From Desulfurococcales archaeon (GTDB lineage Archaea > Thermoproteota > Thermoprotei_A > Sulfolobales > Desulfurococcaceae): 43,591 nucleotides of DNA. Shown one piece after another: positions 41,777 through 43,591 of the stretch. The stretch is taken from contig JALWZC010000090.1 in assembly GCA_027002875.1 (NCBI GenBank), forward strand, positions 1-43,591. Reading direction: 5' to 3'. A program made the position numbers and the translations under genes. The notes beneath the pieces were generated by a model. It was not told where the DNA came from and searched no databases. It saw only the letters and a program-made list of their open reading frames with translations. Within the stretch, counting starts at the first letter, position 1, and every line of letters starts with the position of its first letter.

Positions 41777-43591
41777 TCACCATATAACATAGTTTTTAAT
41801 TGGAATTGTTTGTTCAATGACGTATGATTGACTATAATCTCCGTTTTCATAAATTGTAGCCTGTATGGTTAGGTAGCTATAAATGTATTTACCTGCGTAA
41901 CTATCCGGAATCTTAGATGAAGATACTATTGCTTTGAATAGAAATGGACTAGCTGTCCCAGTATTGGTTTCATATGTTATCTTAAAAGTATGTTTCCCAT
42001 CTGTTTCAATATTTACGTCAGCCGTTAAGTAGTGTTTAAGATATCTATACCCCATTAAGAAGTAATTTATTGCATCACTAACTGTTGATGATATTAAGTT
42101 TGAAATTATTTTACTGAAAATAGCACTACCAAGTGGTCCTAGTAACCCTTCTAAGCTTATATCGGGCCAGCTAGCACCAATGCCCGGATCAAATTTCAAT
42201 GCTGAAATGTCGTCTTTAGAGATTGAATCAATCCAGTTACTTTGGTACGTTATTACTAACTTTTTAATTACTGGTTCTCGGTAACCGTAACTTCCATTGT
42301 AGTCATATAAGTGTTCAGTATCGATTCCGAAGGGTGTAACCTGTATACGGATGGTATTCTCGTAAGGGTCACCGCTGGTAGGCTCACCTAGGCTTATTAT
42401 ATCTGTTCTAATAAACATATTGTGAAGTGCTGTACCAGTCGGGCTCTCCCATGCCCCCGCATGGAATTGTACTCGGGCATATCCAGCGATACCCGAAGCT
42501 ATCTCCCTACGTGTCTGGCTTGTCCATCTATTCCACGAGTCGGAGAATAGGGATGTATAGGCGTAGCCATCTTCTCCTATAAATCTTTCAAAGCAGGGCC
42601 TGATCACGATTAATGCAGGCGATCCCGATAACCAGAATGTTTCCATATGAGTATTCCGGGCTTGTTGCCCGATCTGTATGAACTTTACATGTACTACCAC
42701 GGGTACTGGTTCATGCCTTTCAAGGTATTGTGCAATGTATACGTTTTTAAAGTTATAAGTATAGGTTCCTGGCCCGGTTATTGTTTTTGATATCAAATTA
42801 TTCCCGATCTGTATTTCTAAATTATATGTTGAACCGTAATAGTTTGCTGGGTCTACGTAAACTGTTATATTATACGATTTTATTAGTAGGTCCGGGTTCA
42901 TTGGATAGGCTAGTTCTGGGAAGCTTTGAATATAGAAGGTATAGTTTGCATCCAGTGTGTCCGGATTATTATCGTATACGGGTATCATCCAATTTATTCC
43001 CTGCGTATCGATGGGTAGAATATCTAGTTTTAAGTATTTATTCATGTGAGAATTCAACGCGTGTTTATCGGTATCGAAAAAGAATGCAGCTGAAAGCTTA
43101 ATGATCCATTGATCACTCGTTATTCCTTCTATAGTTACTGTTACGTATTGTTCTTGGCCCAGTTCGCTTCTTCCAGATAATTGTTTCCCGCGATGTATAG
43201 TAATAGTATTGACTTTGTCTCCTCGAATAGTGTACGTGTTTGTTTCACCCATAAAGGTTATTTTAATCGTCCTATACACAGAGTATTGGTTTTTCTCGAC
43301 TGCTGTGACCGTTAAATATTCGTCCGCAGTTGCTATTAGATCATCATCTATATTAGTATTTGGATCGGTAATGTAAAATGGAACTGTAACTGTTCCGTTG
43401 TCGCTAGTTAATATGATCTTCGAATAATTAAACGGATTAGCCGCATAATTCCTACTCTCGAAAACATCATATACAATCCCCCCTCCTCCCCCATCCGGTA
43501 TAGGTCCCCATGGAGGATTGGGCATCTCGATCGTATAGCCTCTCCTTATAGGTTTCTCGGAGAGTGCGTCAACAAATGCCCTGTATTCCTT
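41777..43591 (-). CDS. Large beta-rich protein of unknown function, 5' end outside the window
   Basis: The frame runs to the right edge with no stop: upstream of ATG 43525 it still codes KEYRAFVDALSEKPIRRGYTIE. The true start, and any signal peptide, lie beyond the window; at least 604 codons are here. A Pro/Gly-rich segment (PNPPWGPIPDGGGGG) precedes many beta-strand stretches with N-x-S/T sequons. An amphipathic segment near the middle of the last third (LLGPLGSAIFSKIISNLI) precedes a C-terminal domain ending IEQTIPIKNYVIW. No catalytic motif was seen. The downstream membrane protein is translationally coupled. It looks like an exported protein, but this is not certain without its N-terminus. 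Confidence 0.75.
   Translation of the reverse strand, partial: KEYRAFVDALSEKPIRRGYTIEMPNPPWGPIPDGGGGGIVYDVFESRNYAANPFNYSKIILTSDNGTVTVPFYITDPNTNIDDDLIATADEYLTVTAVEKNQYSVYRTIKITFMGETNTYTIRGDKVNTITIHRGKQLSGRSELGQEQYVTVTIEGITSDQWIIKLSAAFFFDTDKHALNSHMNKYLKLDILPIDTQGINWMIPVYDNNPDTLDANYTFYIQSFPELAYPMNPDLLIKSYNITVYVDPANYYGSTYNLEIQIGNNLISKTITGPGTYTYNFKNVYIAQYLERHEPVPVVVHVKFIQIGQQARNTHMETFWLSGSPALIVIRPCFERFIGEDGYAYTSLFSDSWNRWTSQTRREIASGIAGYARVQFHAGAWESPTGTALHNMFIRTDIISLGEPTSGDPYENTIRIQVTPFGIDTEHLYDYNGSYGYREPVIKKLVITYQSNWIDSISKDDISALKFDPGIGASWPDISLEGLLGPLGSAIFSKIISNLISSTVSDAINYFLMGYRYLKHYLTADVNIETDGKHTFKITYETNTGTASPFLFKAIVSSSKIPDSYAGKYIYSYLTIQATIYENGDYSQSYVIEQTIPIKNYVIW

Noticed and set aside
41770-41850. 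N-terminal extension of the membrane protein back to 41850
   Set aside because: It overlaps the coding end of the preceding gene, while a well-spaced GGTGAG directs translation from GTG 41769.

Overview
The window reads as chromosomal DNA of a hyperthermophilic archaeon, most likely a crenarchaeote (Thermoproteota) close to Desulfurococcales. The reasons are an intron-containing tRNA-Ala with no encoded CCA, frequent TTG and GTG starts behind GGAGG or GGTG ribosome binding sites, heavy use of AGG/AGA and ATA codons, a two-subunit 2-oxoacid:ferredoxin oxidoreductase, KaiC-like and archaeal AAA ATPases, and a wealth of N-glycosylation sequons in exported proteins. The assignment is an inference from gene content, not from a marker gene.

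Layout. (1) Bases 1-15.8 kb: the 3' part of a giant modular cell-surface protein gene, whose frame is still open at base 3, so at least 4,718 codons. It is followed by a small convergent exported membrane protein broken at an AT-dinucleotide tract, and by a 384-residue membrane-anchored surface protein. (2) 15.9-18.9 kb: a small unknown gene plus the fused gamma-alpha and the beta subunit of a 2-oxoacid:ferredoxin oxidoreductase. (3) 18.9-19.7 kb: an AT-rich membrane-protein gene on the minus strand, split by a frameshift. (4) 19.8-24.4 kb: an oligopeptide ABC importer operon (binding protein, two permeases, one ATPase). Its usual second ATPase is absent here, but an OppF-like ATPase gene lies about 14 kb away beside a spermidine synthase gene. 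(5) 24.4-28.0 kb: a surface-anchored metallophosphoesterase, tRNA-Ala(CGC) with an intron, a two-domain KaiC-like ATPase and a mini zinc peptidase.

(6) 28.1-34.8 kb: an export-type ABC triad, made of a LolD/MacB-like ATPase, a 1,558-residue membrane-anchored repeat protein and a MacB/FtsX-like permease. (7) 34.9-38.0 kb: an archaeal AAA ATPase split by a frameshift, a divergent transglutaminase-like membrane protein and an unknown 194-residue protein. (8) 38.0-40.9 kb: OppF-like ATPase, spermidine synthase, a small HTH regulator and an alpha/beta hydrolase. (9) 41.0-43.6 kb: a polytopic membrane protein translationally coupled to a large protein of unknown function whose gene runs off the right edge.

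Common threads. Much of the window builds or serves the cell envelope: the giant repeat protein, the 384-residue protein, the Thr-stalk phosphoesterase, the 1,558-residue adaptor-like protein, the peptide importer and the transglutaminase-like protein. Imported peptides can feed amino-acid catabolism, which produces 2-oxoacids for the ferredoxin oxidoreductase. That link is metabolic inference, not something visible in the DNA. The most promising system-level object is the ATPase/giant adaptor/permease triad. Three minus-strand genes have reading frames broken at short AT or homopolymer tracts. They are either real indels or sequence errors and should be checked against reads.
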